Positions 1 to 5,689 are shown, counted from the first letter of the stretch. The stretch: DNA of 5,695 bases from an uncultured Eubacteriales bacterium (GCA_902797345.1 CADBSL010000210.1:1-5695); one strand, 5' to 3'. Notes: generated from the letters alone by a model not told the origin. Translations and numbers: made by a program.

Positions 1-242
1 TTCGCCAGCATTTTTAACGCATTTAAATGATCCTCGACGCCCTCGTACTTCTCCGCCTGGCTGAACAGGTCCTCCGGTGAGACAGGAAGCACCCTGTTCA
101 CCGCCTTCTTCTCCGCCACCGGAGTCTGCTCCACCCCCTTTGCCGGGTCCACCTGAAGCTGCATCATAAACACCACCAATGCGATGGATGCCAGCATCAG
201 GCAGAACGCAAAGAGTCCCCTTTTATTCACCTGTGTTCTCAT
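1..242 (-). CDS. Membrane-anchored protein of unknown function, partial (3' end beyond window)
   Basis: The first 80 codons of a protein whose C-terminal part lies past the window edge. It opens with a basic stretch (MRTQVNKRG), then one hydrophobic helix at about residues 10-28 (LFAFCLMLASIALVVFMMQL). After that comes a polar linker rich in K, E, P and V. This fits a single N-terminal membrane anchor or uncleaved signal, with the rest outside. There is no lipobox or clear signal-peptidase site. From about residue 56 the sequence (DLFSQAEKYEG, then HLNALKMLA) looks helical and could begin a TPR-like or other helical domain, but that is a guess. The ATG is two bases after the TGA of the preceding 49-residue gene, with an AGAGGG ribosome binding site inside that gene about 7 bases upstream, so the two are probably translationally coupled. 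The gene itself is well supported; its function is unknown. Confidence 0.75.
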   Translation of the reverse strand, partial: MRTQVNKRGLFAFCLMLASIALVVFMMQLQVDPAKGVEQTPVAEKKAVNRVLPVSPEDLFSQAEKYEGVEDHLNALKMLA

Positions 243-244
243 CC

Positions 245-394
245 TCAAACCCTCTTCGTCAGCATTCCCCGTTTGGCTGCGATCCCCAGCGCGATCACGA
301 TCAGATCATCGATCGGCCCCGGATACAGGTCCGCCGGAGAAAAGACATACATCAGGACTCCAACTAAAAGCAGTATTTTCAACGATGTTTTCAT
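245..394 (-). CDS. 49-residue DUF1232/YkvA-like mini-protein
   Basis: A short complete gene with a strong ribosome binding site (AAAGGAG, followed by ATGCC before the ATG). The protein starts MKTSLKILLLVGVLMYVFSP and continues ADLYPGPIDDLIVIALGIAA, ending in a basic tail (KRGMLTKRV). The pattern Y-x-F-S-P-x-D-L-x-P-x-x-I-D-D-L-I-V matches the core signature of DUF1232 (YkvA family), whose members usually read Y-L-x-S-P-x-D-L-I-P-D and then L-D-D. Family members are normally about 90-140 residues and include further helices, so this is only the core hairpin. Two hydrophobic stretches (about 5-18 and 30-40) flank the P-G-P turn, which suggests a small membrane-associated hairpin. The molecular role of DUF1232 is not known. 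Its start overlaps an upstream 38-codon reading frame by ATGA, and it sits two bases from the next gene, so it lies within a tight small operon. Confidence 0.7.
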   Translation of the reverse strand: MKTSLKILLLVGVLMYVFSPADLYPGPIDDLIVIALGIAAKRGMLTKRV

Positions 395-500
395 GGCATC
401 TCCTTTCCTTCACTTCCAGACCGATCCGCTTCGCGTATTCCGGCTGGCGTTTCATACTCTTCAATAACCGAGTGATCCGTATTCTTTCTTTTGTATTCAA
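306..500 (-). CDS. Small ORF of unsure frame at the head of the second operon
   Basis: A 64-codon frame starting with TTG: basic and helical at first (MNTKERIRITRLLKSMKRQP, then EYAKRIGLEVKERR). Its second half reads through the DUF1232-like gene in another frame and looks non-natural there. In favour of this frame are an AAGGGGG ribosome binding site 8 bases before the TTG, and a GC-rich third codon position in the first 34 codons, more like the neighbours. Against it is the long 89-base overlap with the next gene. A competing frame starts at ATG 507 (MPFEYKRKNTDHSV...) and ends after 38 residues in a TGA at 393-391, giving the tidy ATGA overlap with the next start. However, its ribosome binding site touches its ATG and its third positions are AT-rich. 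One of the two is probably translated, or a frameshift joins them. I recognise no family. Confidence 0.3.
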   Translation of the reverse strand: MNTKERIRITRLLKSMKRQPEYAKRIGLEVKERRCHENIVENTAFSWSPDVCLFSGGPVSGADR

Positions 501-521
501 AAGGCATACCCCCTTGTGGCT

Positions 522-550
522 ATTATAGGGCCACCGCCGAAGGGAGATAA
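522..550 (-). promoter_or_regulatory. Candidate sigma-A promoter for the small second operon
   Basis: The minus strand carries a perfect -10 hexamer TATAAT at 527-522. Seventeen bases upstream is a poor -35 (TTATCT, 550-545), so an activator may be needed or the -35 may be placed differently. Transcription would start near 517-515, giving a very short leader with AAGGGGG just before the first ORF. The position, after the terminator of the six-gene run and before the next gene set, makes biological sense. An imperfect inverted repeat at 562-584 (GGGAAATA/TTATTCCC) lies just upstream and could be a regulator site. Confidence 0.5.
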
Positions 551-586
551 GAACAATAAACGGGAAATAGCGCCCCTTATTCCCTC

Positions 587-624
587 AAAAAATGAGAAAA
601 CGCTGCGGGTCGATCCCGCAGCGT
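587..624 (-). terminator. Rho-independent terminator after the HTH gene
   Basis: A perfect 10-base-pair GC-rich stem (ACGCTGCGGG at 600-609 pairing with CCCGCAGCGT at 615-624) with a five-base loop. On the minus strand it is followed by TTTTCTCATTTTTT (600-587). It begins 17 bases after the stop codon of the 171-residue HTH gene. It marks the 3' end of the long minus-strand run and separates it from the second unit. On the plus strand no T-run directly follows the stem, so it should act mainly in the minus direction. Confidence 0.9.
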
Positions 625-641
625 CCGTAAAATCCGTTTTC

Positions 642-1157
642 TTATTCAGCTTTATCCCGGGCCCTCTGATAAGCCTTCATATCGATCTCACCGGAGGCGA
701 CCTTCTGTTCCGCCCAGAGCTGGAGAGTCTCCACCGTCACGGAGATCCGCTCCAGTTCCTCCTGGATCCGGACAAAGTCCTCCACTTCATTCCCCTCGAT
801 CTTCCCGTCCGCCGTGATCTCGATCAGCCGTTCCCTTCGCTTTTCGATGGAGTTCAGCGAAGCCAGCATTTCCAACACGATCTGGGCCAGGTCCTTGATC
901 TTGATCTGAGGCACATACTGCCGGCCGATCTCACACTCGTTGGAACAATAGTAATTGCAAAGCTCCGGAGCCTGATATTTCTCCGCCATCAGGATCACTT
1001 CGTCCGGGTGAGCCGTGTACTTCCCGCTTTCGATCCGCTCGATCCGTTCGGGGGTGATCGATCCCAAAAGCTCGCCGGCCTTCTCCCGGCTCAGTCCCAG
1101 CTCCTCTCTCTGAAGCTGGTAGACCGTCTTATTCTCCTTCGTAGACAAACGCGGCAT
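642..1157 (-). CDS. Cro/C1-type helix-turn-helix protein with a C-X3-C-X3-C cluster
   Basis: A 171-residue, probably cytoplasmic DNA-binding protein. Residues about 11-62 form a lambda-repressor-like HTH: Y-Q-L-Q-R-E-E-L-G-L-S-R-E-K-A-G-E-L-L-G, then the recognition region (TPERIERIESGKYTAHPDEV). Three cysteines follow directly, C67, C71 and C75 (CNYYCSNECEIG), which could bind a metal or sense redox state. The rest (about 84-171) is predicted helical, with heptad-like segments (LEMLASLNSIEKRRERLIEI and VRIQEELERISVTVETLQLW) that suggest a dimerising coiled coil. I recall close relatives of the same layout being common in Clostridia, with no known target. Start choice: an AGGAG site 8 bases upstream of the ATG. 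It follows the WYL regulator by 44 bases with no terminator between, and is the last gene before a strong terminator. It may act on DNA or serve as an adaptor; no operator is evident. Confidence 0.88.
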   Translation of the reverse strand: MPRLSTKENKTVYQLQREELGLSREKAGELLGSITPERIERIESGKYTAHPDEVILMAEKYQAPELCNYYCSNECEIGRQYVPQIKIKDLAQIVLEMLASLNSIEKRRERLIEITADGKIEGNEVEDFVRIQEELERISVTVETLQLWAEQKVASGEIDMKAYQRARDKAE

Positions 1158-1201
1158 AACACCCTCTCCTTTTCTTCACTGTTATCACTTCTCCGGGAAA
1201 T

Positions 1202-2206
1202 CTATTCCTCTTTGTACTGTTCGCTCAGCCGTTTCGCTTCCCGGCGCATTTTCTCCACCACATCTTCCGGCCCGGTGATCCGGATATCGCCGCCCAGGGC
1301 AAAGATCCAGCCAAAGAATTGATTGCTGACCGCCACGTCCACCTGGGTCCTAAAGTGATCCTCATCGACAGGCACCAGGAAGATGTCCTTCCCGAACCGG
1401 TCGATCAGGATCCCCGCCATATTGTTTTTTGCCTCCAGGAAGACCTTTTTCTCCTCCCCGCCGAACATGCCGAAAAGGCTCTTCGTGTAGTGGGGCAGAT
1501 CGAATTCCCGGAAGTCCTTTTTCCCCTTCCGGGGTTCCTCTGTGATCTTCAGGGATTCCATCTTATCCACCCGGTAGTGGCGCAGGGGCTTTTCCTCCGC
1601 CTCCTCGTCATACCCTACCAGGTAATAATTCTCATCATCCCACATCAACGCCCAGGGGCTGATGTGATACCACCTGCCGTCGTGTCCGTAGACCTTTTCC
1701 TTCCGAACGTTCCACTGATAATACTTAAAGCGGATCTGCCGGTTTGCATTGATCGCATCATGGATCTTGTCCACATTATCGTAGATGTTCACATTGGCGG
1801 ACTTGACCCGTCCGGAAATGGCCACCTGCCGGTGCAGATATCGGGACTGGTACCGGCTCACCAGCATCCCCAGCTTTTCGATCAATTCTCTGGAGCGCCG
1901 TTCCGTCATAAACTTGGCGGACTGGACCGAATCCACCAGCAGCTTCAATTCCGGCAATTCGAAATCCCGGGCTCCCAGGTAATAGAACCAATCTTTCCCG
2001 CGCCGTACTTTCTGGATATCCAATCCGAATTCCTGCAGCAGCGCCAGGTCCTCATACAACGTCTTTCGATTGGAGGAAATGTCCCAGTCTGCCAGCCGCC
2101 CCATGATCTGCTGGGCCGTCAGCCGGTGCTCGTCATCCGTCTCCTCCATGAAGAGCTTTGCCAAATACAGCATTTTCAGCTTTTGAACATTCATCTTCGG
2201 TTCCAT
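1202..2206 (-). CDS. WYL-domain transcriptional regulator (YafY/DeoR-like)
   Basis: A 334-residue regulator with the standard three-part layout. Residues about 6-75 are a winged HTH (KLKMLYLAKLFMEETDDEHR, then LTAQQIMGRL, with SSNRKTLYEDLALLQEFG as recognition helix and R69-Y76 as wing). Residues about 140-225 are the WYL domain: IRFKYYQWNV, WYHISPWALM, then NYYLVGYD (193-200) in place of the eponymous W-Y-L, and the basic RHYRVDKM (209-216). Residues about 252-330 are the WCX extension, with F-F-G-W-I-F-A-L-G-G-D-I-R-I. WYL proteins such as PafBC and BrxR/CapW bind DNA through the winged HTH and are thought to sense nucleic-acid or nucleotide ligands through WYL/WCX. The ligand here is unknown. 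The ATG at 2206 has a GAGG 7 bases upstream; an in-frame ATG at 2194 is too far from it. No defence genes are adjacent, so a general stress or metabolic role is more likely than control of an anti-phage system. Confidence 0.92.
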   Translation of the reverse strand: MEPKMNVQKLKMLYLAKLFMEETDDEHRLTAQQIMGRLADWDISSNRKTLYEDLALLQEFGLDIQKVRRGKDWFYYLGARDFELPELKLLVDSVQSAKFMTERRSRELIEKLGMLVSRYQSRYLHRQVAISGRVKSANVNIYDNVDKIHDAINANRQIRFKYYQWNVRKEKVYGHDGRWYHISPWALMWDDENYYLVGYDEEAEEKPLRHYRVDKMESLKITEEPRKGKKDFREFDLPHYTKSLFGMFGGEEKKVFLEAKNNMAGILIDRFGKDIFLVPVDEDHFRTQVDVAVSNQFFGWIFALGGDIRITGPEDVVEKMRREAKRLSEQYKEE

Positions 2207-2217
2207 CCCGTCACCTC

Positions 2218-2243
2218 AATGATCTCTTTCTCTATCCATCATT
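2218..2243. promoter_or_regulatory. Candidate operator: short inverted repeat before the WYL gene
   Basis: In the 65-base gap before the WYL regulator, AATGAT (2218-2223) is matched by its reverse complement ATCATT (2238-2243), with half-site centres 20 bases apart, about two DNA turns. It lies just upstream of the ribosome binding site, where an autoregulatory operator could sit. A TATAAT (2276-2271, minus strand) precedes it, overlapping the stop codon of the fusion gene, but has no good -35. Six-base arms can occur by chance. Confidence 0.2.
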
Positions 2244-2271
2244 TCCCGGCTCTCAGCCTCGATTTACCTCA

Positions 2272-3831
2272 TTATACCCTGGGTTTTCGGAATCCGTATT
2301 CCAGTTTCGTGTACGTTTTCCCATTCACCGTCAGGGCCTCCGGTATTTCTCCGGTCCGGGTCATCCCGGCCCGTTCCATGGCCTTTGCCGAGCCAACGTT
2401 TTCCTCTGCGCACCAGGCTGTCACGGTCCGGAGCCCCTCTTCGGCGGTCAGGTACTCCAACACTCTCTGAAGAGCATCGGTGGCGTAGCCCTTTCCCCAA
2501 CAGTCCCGGGCGATGCTGAGCCCGACTTCGATGGACCCCGCCGCGGGATCATGATCATAAGCCCCAACGGTGCCCACCAGGCGTCCTTCCGCTTCGATGG
2601 CCCACCCGTAGAAATCCGGCTCTTCATACGCGGCGATGAACCGCTCCACCGTTTCCCGGGCCATCTCCGGGGTCTCATACGGATCCCAGCCGCTGTATCT
2701 CGTCATCTCTTCCTTTGCGCCGAACTCCCGATGAAGCCTTTCGGCGTCCTCTGGAATATAGCGGCGCAGAACCAGTCGATCCGTTGTCAGCCGGATCGTG
2801 CCCTTCATGGAGTCGGAGGCTTTTCCGCAGCCGTTTTCCCCGGCATCCTCTGCCAGGTCATAGACCCATACGCCGTCCTTCTCCTCTTTTGTCACCCTGC
2901 CCCGTTGCTCCAGATAATCCAGGTGGGCCAGGGTCTCTCCCACGGCAAAGAGTTTCTGGGTCAGGGGGAACTCTTCCCAGTTCCTGCAGCTGATCCGCCA
3001 CTTCATCTCTCCGGCGATCGCATAGGCGTTCGCCCCGGGGGACTGCGCCAACACTTCTATCGTATTGTCGATCCGCCGTCCATGGTGGGCCAGCAGCTCA
3101 TCCACGCGCTCCGATAAGATGCCGGTCTCCTCTCTGTGGGCCGGAAACAGCAGCTCCACAGGAAGATCCCGGACCTTTTTCAGGCTCTCCAGGTAATCGC
3201 CGAGGGAATCCTTTCGGATGGGCCACCGGCAGATATTCGGGGTGATGTGAAACAGGACGTGATCCCCGGAAAACAGCCACTTCTCCCGGGGTTCGTACAG
3301 ACACATATGTCCCGGGGTATGTCCCGGGGTCAGGATGCATTTCAAACGGTGGTCGCCGACGATCAGTTCATCTCCGTCTTCCAGAAGCTCCATCTCGCAA
3401 AGTTCCTCTGCTGCACCGTTTTGAGAGGGGGCATATCCTCTCACTTCGTCGATCTCTTCTCGGCTGAACCCTTCCTTCAGGAACCGGTCGTACCACCCTT
3501 CCCACTTGGGGTCTTTGGCGGCCACGATCCCCGGCCCGTCCACGCTGCTGATGTAGATCCGGTTCGTCTTCCTCTTCATCTCCGTGGCCAGCCCCGCGTG
3601 GTCGCTGTGAAGGTGTGTCAGGAAAACATCCATCCTGTCGACCTCCACATCCAGCGCCTCCAGTTCCCTATTCAGGGCCTGCAGGCAGGCCTCCCAATGG
3701 AATCCGGTATCGATGAGAAGGTCCCTTTGACCCTCTCCGCCTTTGATCAGATAGCTGTTCAGATTTTTCAGAGGGCTTCCCGGAAGAGGGATGTCCAGCC
3801 TATATAAGTCCTTCGTCAGTTGCTCTGCCAT
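2272..3831 (-). CDS. Metallo-beta-lactamase-fold hydrolase fused to a GNAT N-acetyltransferase
   Basis: A 519-residue two-enzyme protein. Residues 1 to about 240 are an MBL-fold hydrolase with H-L-H-S-D-H (H73, H75, D77, H78), G-H-T-P-G-H (H171), S-G-D-H (D190) and P-A-H (H232). These are the expected metal ligands for a two-metal site, all intact. Residues about 245-325 look like the winged-helix tail of LACTB2-like/BLACT_WH members (AHLDYLEQRGRVTKEEKDGV, then WVYDL). A short linker (about 326-341) leads to a RimJ/RimL-type GNAT domain (345-519): RLTTDRLVLRRYIPEDAERL at its start, acetyl-CoA loop R-D-C-W-G-K-G-Y-A (442-450), and N-V-G-S-A-K-A-M-E-R-A-G-M (478-490). M342 is where a free-standing GNAT would start, but no ribosome binding site precedes it, so a single polypeptide is expected. 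The ATG shares one base with the flavodoxin stop (TAATG), which implies coupled translation. Substrates of both halves are unknown; thioester, lactone or nucleic-acid hydrolysis are all possible for the MBL half. Confidence 0.92.
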   Translation of the reverse strand: MAEQLTKDLYRLDIPLPGSPLKNLNSYLIKGGEGQRDLLIDTGFHWEACLQALNRELEALDVEVDRMDVFLTHLHSDHAGLATEMKRKTNRIYISSVDGPGIVAAKDPKWEGWYDRFLKEGFSREEIDEVRGYAPSQNGAAEELCEMELLEDGDELIVGDHRLKCILTPGHTPGHMCLYEPREKWLFSGDHVLFHITPNICRWPIRKDSLGDYLESLKKVRDLPVELLFPAHREETGILSERVDELLAHHGRRIDNTIEVLAQSPGANAYAIAGEMKWRISCRNWEEFPLTQKLFAVGETLAHLDYLEQRGRVTKEEKDGVWVYDLAEDAGENGCGKASDSMKGTIRLTTDRLVLRRYIPEDAERLHREFGAKEEMTRYSGWDPYETPEMARETVERFIAAYEEPDFYGWAIEAEGRLVGTVGAYDHDPAAGSIEVGLSIARDCWGKGYATDALQRVLEYLTAEEGLRTVTAWCAEENVGSAKAMERAGMTRTGEIPEALTVNGKTYTKLEYGFRKPRV

Positions 3832-4286
3832 TATTCTTTTGCCCAGCTTTCCAATTCAGCGGCGCTGTGGATCAGTTTCGCCCCTTTGATGTCCGCGCCC
3901 TTCAGATACGGTTGGAGCTTTTCCTGGGTCTTTCCGATCCCGCTGCCGCCGGACGTGGCAAAAATGGCCACGGTCTTGCCGGTCCAATCGTATTCCTTAC
4001 AGAAAGTATTCACCACATTCGGAGCCCCGCCGTACCAGATTGGGAAGCCGATATACACCGTATCGTAGTCATCGAAGGTCACGATCCTTTCCGCCACCGG
4101 CACATCTTTCTTCCCCAGCTTTTCCCGGTTGCAGCGGGCCATGGGGTTGGTCCATTTGATATCCGCCGCCGTATAGGGCTTTTCCGGAACGATCTCAAAG
4201 ACATCCGCTCCGATGGCTTCGGCGAAGGCGTTGGCAACCCGGGCGGTATGGCCTTCGGCGCTGAAATAGGTCACTAGTGGTTTCAT
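3831..4286 (-). CDS. Flavodoxin-family protein (flavodoxin/NAD(P)H-dependent oxidoreductase type)
   Basis: A 151-residue soluble flavodoxin-fold protein of typical length. The first strand and FMN-phosphate loop are seen at residues 4-17 (LVTYFSAEGHTARV; the S-A-E-G-H-T loop is the usual S-x-T-G-x-T with E in place of T). The second flavin-contact region is Y-I-G-F-P-I-W-Y-G-G-A-P (about 78-89), with W and Y placed to stack on the isoalloxazine ring. The third is F-A-T-S-G-G-S-G-I-G (about 109-118). This pattern is that of the Flavodoxin_4-like group annotated as flavodoxin or NADPH-dependent FMN reductase in Clostridia, rather than a small acidic electron-carrier flavodoxin. Its redox partner cannot be named. 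A clear AAGGAG sits 7 bases before the ATG. It is 21 bases after the RHH gene and overlaps the MBL-GNAT gene by one base, so it is firmly inside the operon. Confidence 0.92.
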   Translation of the reverse strand: MKPLVTYFSAEGHTARVANAFAEAIGADVFEIVPEKPYTAADIKWTNPMARCNREKLGKKDVPVAERIVTFDDYDTVYIGFPIWYGGAPNVVNTFCKEYDWTGKTVAIFATSGGSGIGKTQEKLQPYLKGADIKGAKLIHSAAELESWAKE

Positions 4287-4307
4287 AATGGTTCTCCTTT
4301 CGGTTCG

Positions 4308-4595
4308 TTATTCTGTTTTTCCATAACGCTCTCTCACACACCGGGTCAAAAGGTATTCGATCTGGCCGTTGATGGAGCGGAAGTCCTCCTCCGACCACCG
4401 GGCGATGTCTTTCCACAGTGATTCGGGCAGGCGCAATAAGACCTGCTTTCGTCGGGCATCTTTCGCTTTCAGCTCCTTCTCCCGGGCCTTCAGTTCTTCC
4501 TCCATTGCGTCCAGCTTCGCCTTTCGGGCCAGAAGCTTTGCTTCCTGTTCATTTAAGTTTTCCCATTCTTTATTGTCACTCATTGTAACATCCAT
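4308..4595 (-). CDS. Coiled-coil plus ribbon-helix-helix (Arc-like) protein
   Basis: A 95-residue, charge-rich protein. Residues about 14-49 form a strongly predicted coiled coil with heptad leucines (L14, L21, L28, L35, L42) and repeated A-R/K-E-K-E-L. Residues 51-91 are an Arc-type ribbon-helix-helix: beta strand Q-V-L-L-R-L (51-56), P-E-S-L helix 1 (57-68), turn E-D-F-R-S, and helix 2 I-N-G-Q-I-E-Y-L-L-T-R (75-85). Arc-family proteins bind DNA as dimers through the paired strands. An N-terminal coiled coil is an unusual addition and suggests extra oligomerisation or partner binding. The start is uncertain: ATG 4595 has GGGG directly against it, while ATG 4583 (MSDNKEW) has a weak GGA about 7 bases upstream; both give the same domains. 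It follows the SPFH gene by 54 bases. It could be an antitoxin-like repressor, but no toxin partner is seen. Confidence 0.85.
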   Translation of the reverse strand: MDVTMSDNKEWENLNEQEAKLLARKAKLDAMEEELKAREKELKAKDARRKQVLLRLPESLWKDIARWSEEDFRSINGQIEYLLTRCVRERYGKTE

Positions 4596-4649
4596 CCCCA
4601 GTTCTGTCGATTCTGTGGTTTACCTTTCTGTGCCCGTTTCGGCCGGTCA

Positions 4650-5675
4650 TCAATAGATACTGCCGCTGTTGACGACGGGCTGAGCATCTTTATTGCCGCA
4701 AAGGACTACCAGAAGGTTGGAGACCATCTGAGCCTTGCGCTCCTCATCCAGGTTGACGATATCATCTTCGTTCAGTTTGTCAATGGCCATCTTCACCATG
4801 CTGACGGCGCCGTCCACGATCTTGGCCCGTGCTGCGATGATGGCGGAAGCCTGCTGTCTCTGCAGCATCGCCGCTGCGATCTCCTCCGAATAGGACAGGT
4901 GGGTGATGCGGACTTCTTCGATGACGAGGCCTGCAAAAGCGACCTTCTCCGCCAGTTCGTCCCTCATCTTCACGGCGATCTCCTGGGCACTGCCTCTCAG
5001 CGTCTGTTCGGCCTTGCCGTCTCCATCTTCCCCCATCCCGTCATCGAATACATCGTAAGGATAGAGCCTTGCGGTGTTCCGGATGGTCGTATCCGTCTGG
5101 ATCGACAGGAATTCCGTATAGTTTTCTACATTGAAGACCGCCTTCGTCGGGTCCTCCACGTGCCACAGCACGATAGCGCCGATAATCACAGGATTCCCCA
5201 GGGCATCGTTGACCTTCTGGGTGCCGTTGTCCAGCGTCGACCGCTTCAGGGAGATGGTCTTCTTTGCTCTGTTCTTGGTGGTCCGGGTGCCGGACTTCCC
5301 GCCAAAGAGGGCGGACTTCAGGTCTTCCGAGGACTCCGATGTACCGCTGGCCATCTGCGCATCATAGGCCGGATTGTTGTAGCGGGAGAAAGGGTTCACG
5401 AAGAAATAGCCGGGTTTGTTGATGGTCCCATGGTATTTCCCGAAAAGAGTCAGGACCAGAGCTTCATTGGGGCGGACGCTCCGCAGCCCTCCGAAGCAGA
5501 AGGGCAACACGATCCACAGCAGCACGCAAACTGCCACCAGGATAAAGCTGCCGAAAACCAAGCCGGCGATAAATCCCAGCACGGAAAAGATGCTGAGAAG
5601 GATGAACAGGACCAGCATAGCGACACCGTTCGGCGGGTTCAGGATCTTTTGTTCGATGTGATTGATTTCGTTCAT
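4650..5675 (-). CDS. SPFH-domain (stomatin/prohibitin/flotillin-like) membrane protein
   Basis: A 341-residue integral membrane protein. After a short polar N-terminus come two hydrophobic segments (about 17-41 and 43-63), probably a helical hairpin or two spans, then S-V-R-P-N-E-A-L-V-L-T-L-F-G-K-Y (66-81), which opens the SPFH domain. The core continues with K-P-G-Y-F-F-V-N-P-F (87-96), K-V-N-D-A-L-G-N-P (154-162), V-L-W-H-V-E-D-P-T-K-A-V-F-N-V (169-183) and Y-P-Y-D-V-F (205-210). The C-terminal helix (262-302: EEIAAAMLQRQQASAIIAAR) is the alanine-rich, oligomer-forming helix of the family, and the end AQPVVNSGSIY is as in relatives I recall. Members form large ring assemblies that organise membrane microdomains or regulate membrane proteases. 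Residues about 97-139 (rich in S, G, T, K) look like an insertion. The start has a near-perfect AGGAGGT seven bases upstream; the gene ends in tandem TGA TGA. Its promoter lies outside the window. Confidence 0.93.
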   Translation of the reverse strand: MNEINHIEQKILNPPNGVAMLVLFILLSIFSVLGFIAGLVFGSFILVAVCVLLWIVLPFCFGGLRSVRPNEALVLTLFGKYHGTINKPGYFFVNPFSRYNNPAYDAQMASGTSESSEDLKSALFGGKSGTRTTKNRAKKTISLKRSTLDNGTQKVNDALGNPVIIGAIVLWHVEDPTKAVFNVENYTEFLSIQTDTTIRNTARLYPYDVFDDGMGEDGDGKAEQTLRGSAQEIAVKMRDELAEKVAFAGLVIEEVRITHLSYSEEIAAAMLQRQQASAIIAARAKIVDGAVSMVKMAIDKLNEDDIVNLDEERKAQMVSNLLVVLCGNKDAQPVVNSGSIY

Positions 5676-5682
5676 TTCATTG

Positions 5683-5689
5683 ACCTCCT
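5683..5689 (-). promoter_or_regulatory. Strong ribosome binding site deciding the SPFH start
   Basis: AGGAGGT on the minus strand, seven bases before ATG 5675. A second ATG at 5680 is only two bases from it, is in another frame and ends after two codons (ATGAAATGA). The site therefore selects 5675. Confidence 0.85.

Noticed and set aside
1202..2206. Anti-phage defence island controlled by a BrxR/CapW-like WYL regulator
   Set aside because: The layout matches WYL regulators in general, but no BREX, CBASS, restriction-modification or other defence gene is present in the window.
2249..2259. Small hairpin GGCTCTCAGCC in the gap before the WYL gene as a terminator
   Set aside because: Only a four-base stem and no T-run follows on either strand.
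516..3117. Long plus-strand open frames at 516-1322, 1319-2470 and 2158-3117
   Set aside because: They lie opposite the HTH, WYL and MBL-GNAT genes, have low-complexity P/L/R/H-rich translations with no domain, and lack ribosome binding sites. They are antisense shadows of GC-rich coding sequence.
3307..3331. Tandem repeat TGTCCCGGGGTA / TGTCCCGGGGT
   Set aside because: It encodes the T-P-G-H-T-P-G-H motif of the MBL domain, so the repeat follows from the conserved protein sequence.
4308..4595. Type II toxin-antitoxin pair based on the Arc-like protein
   Set aside because: No toxin-like gene (RelE, MazF, PIN or HicA) lies beside it; the neighbours are an SPFH protein and a flavodoxin.
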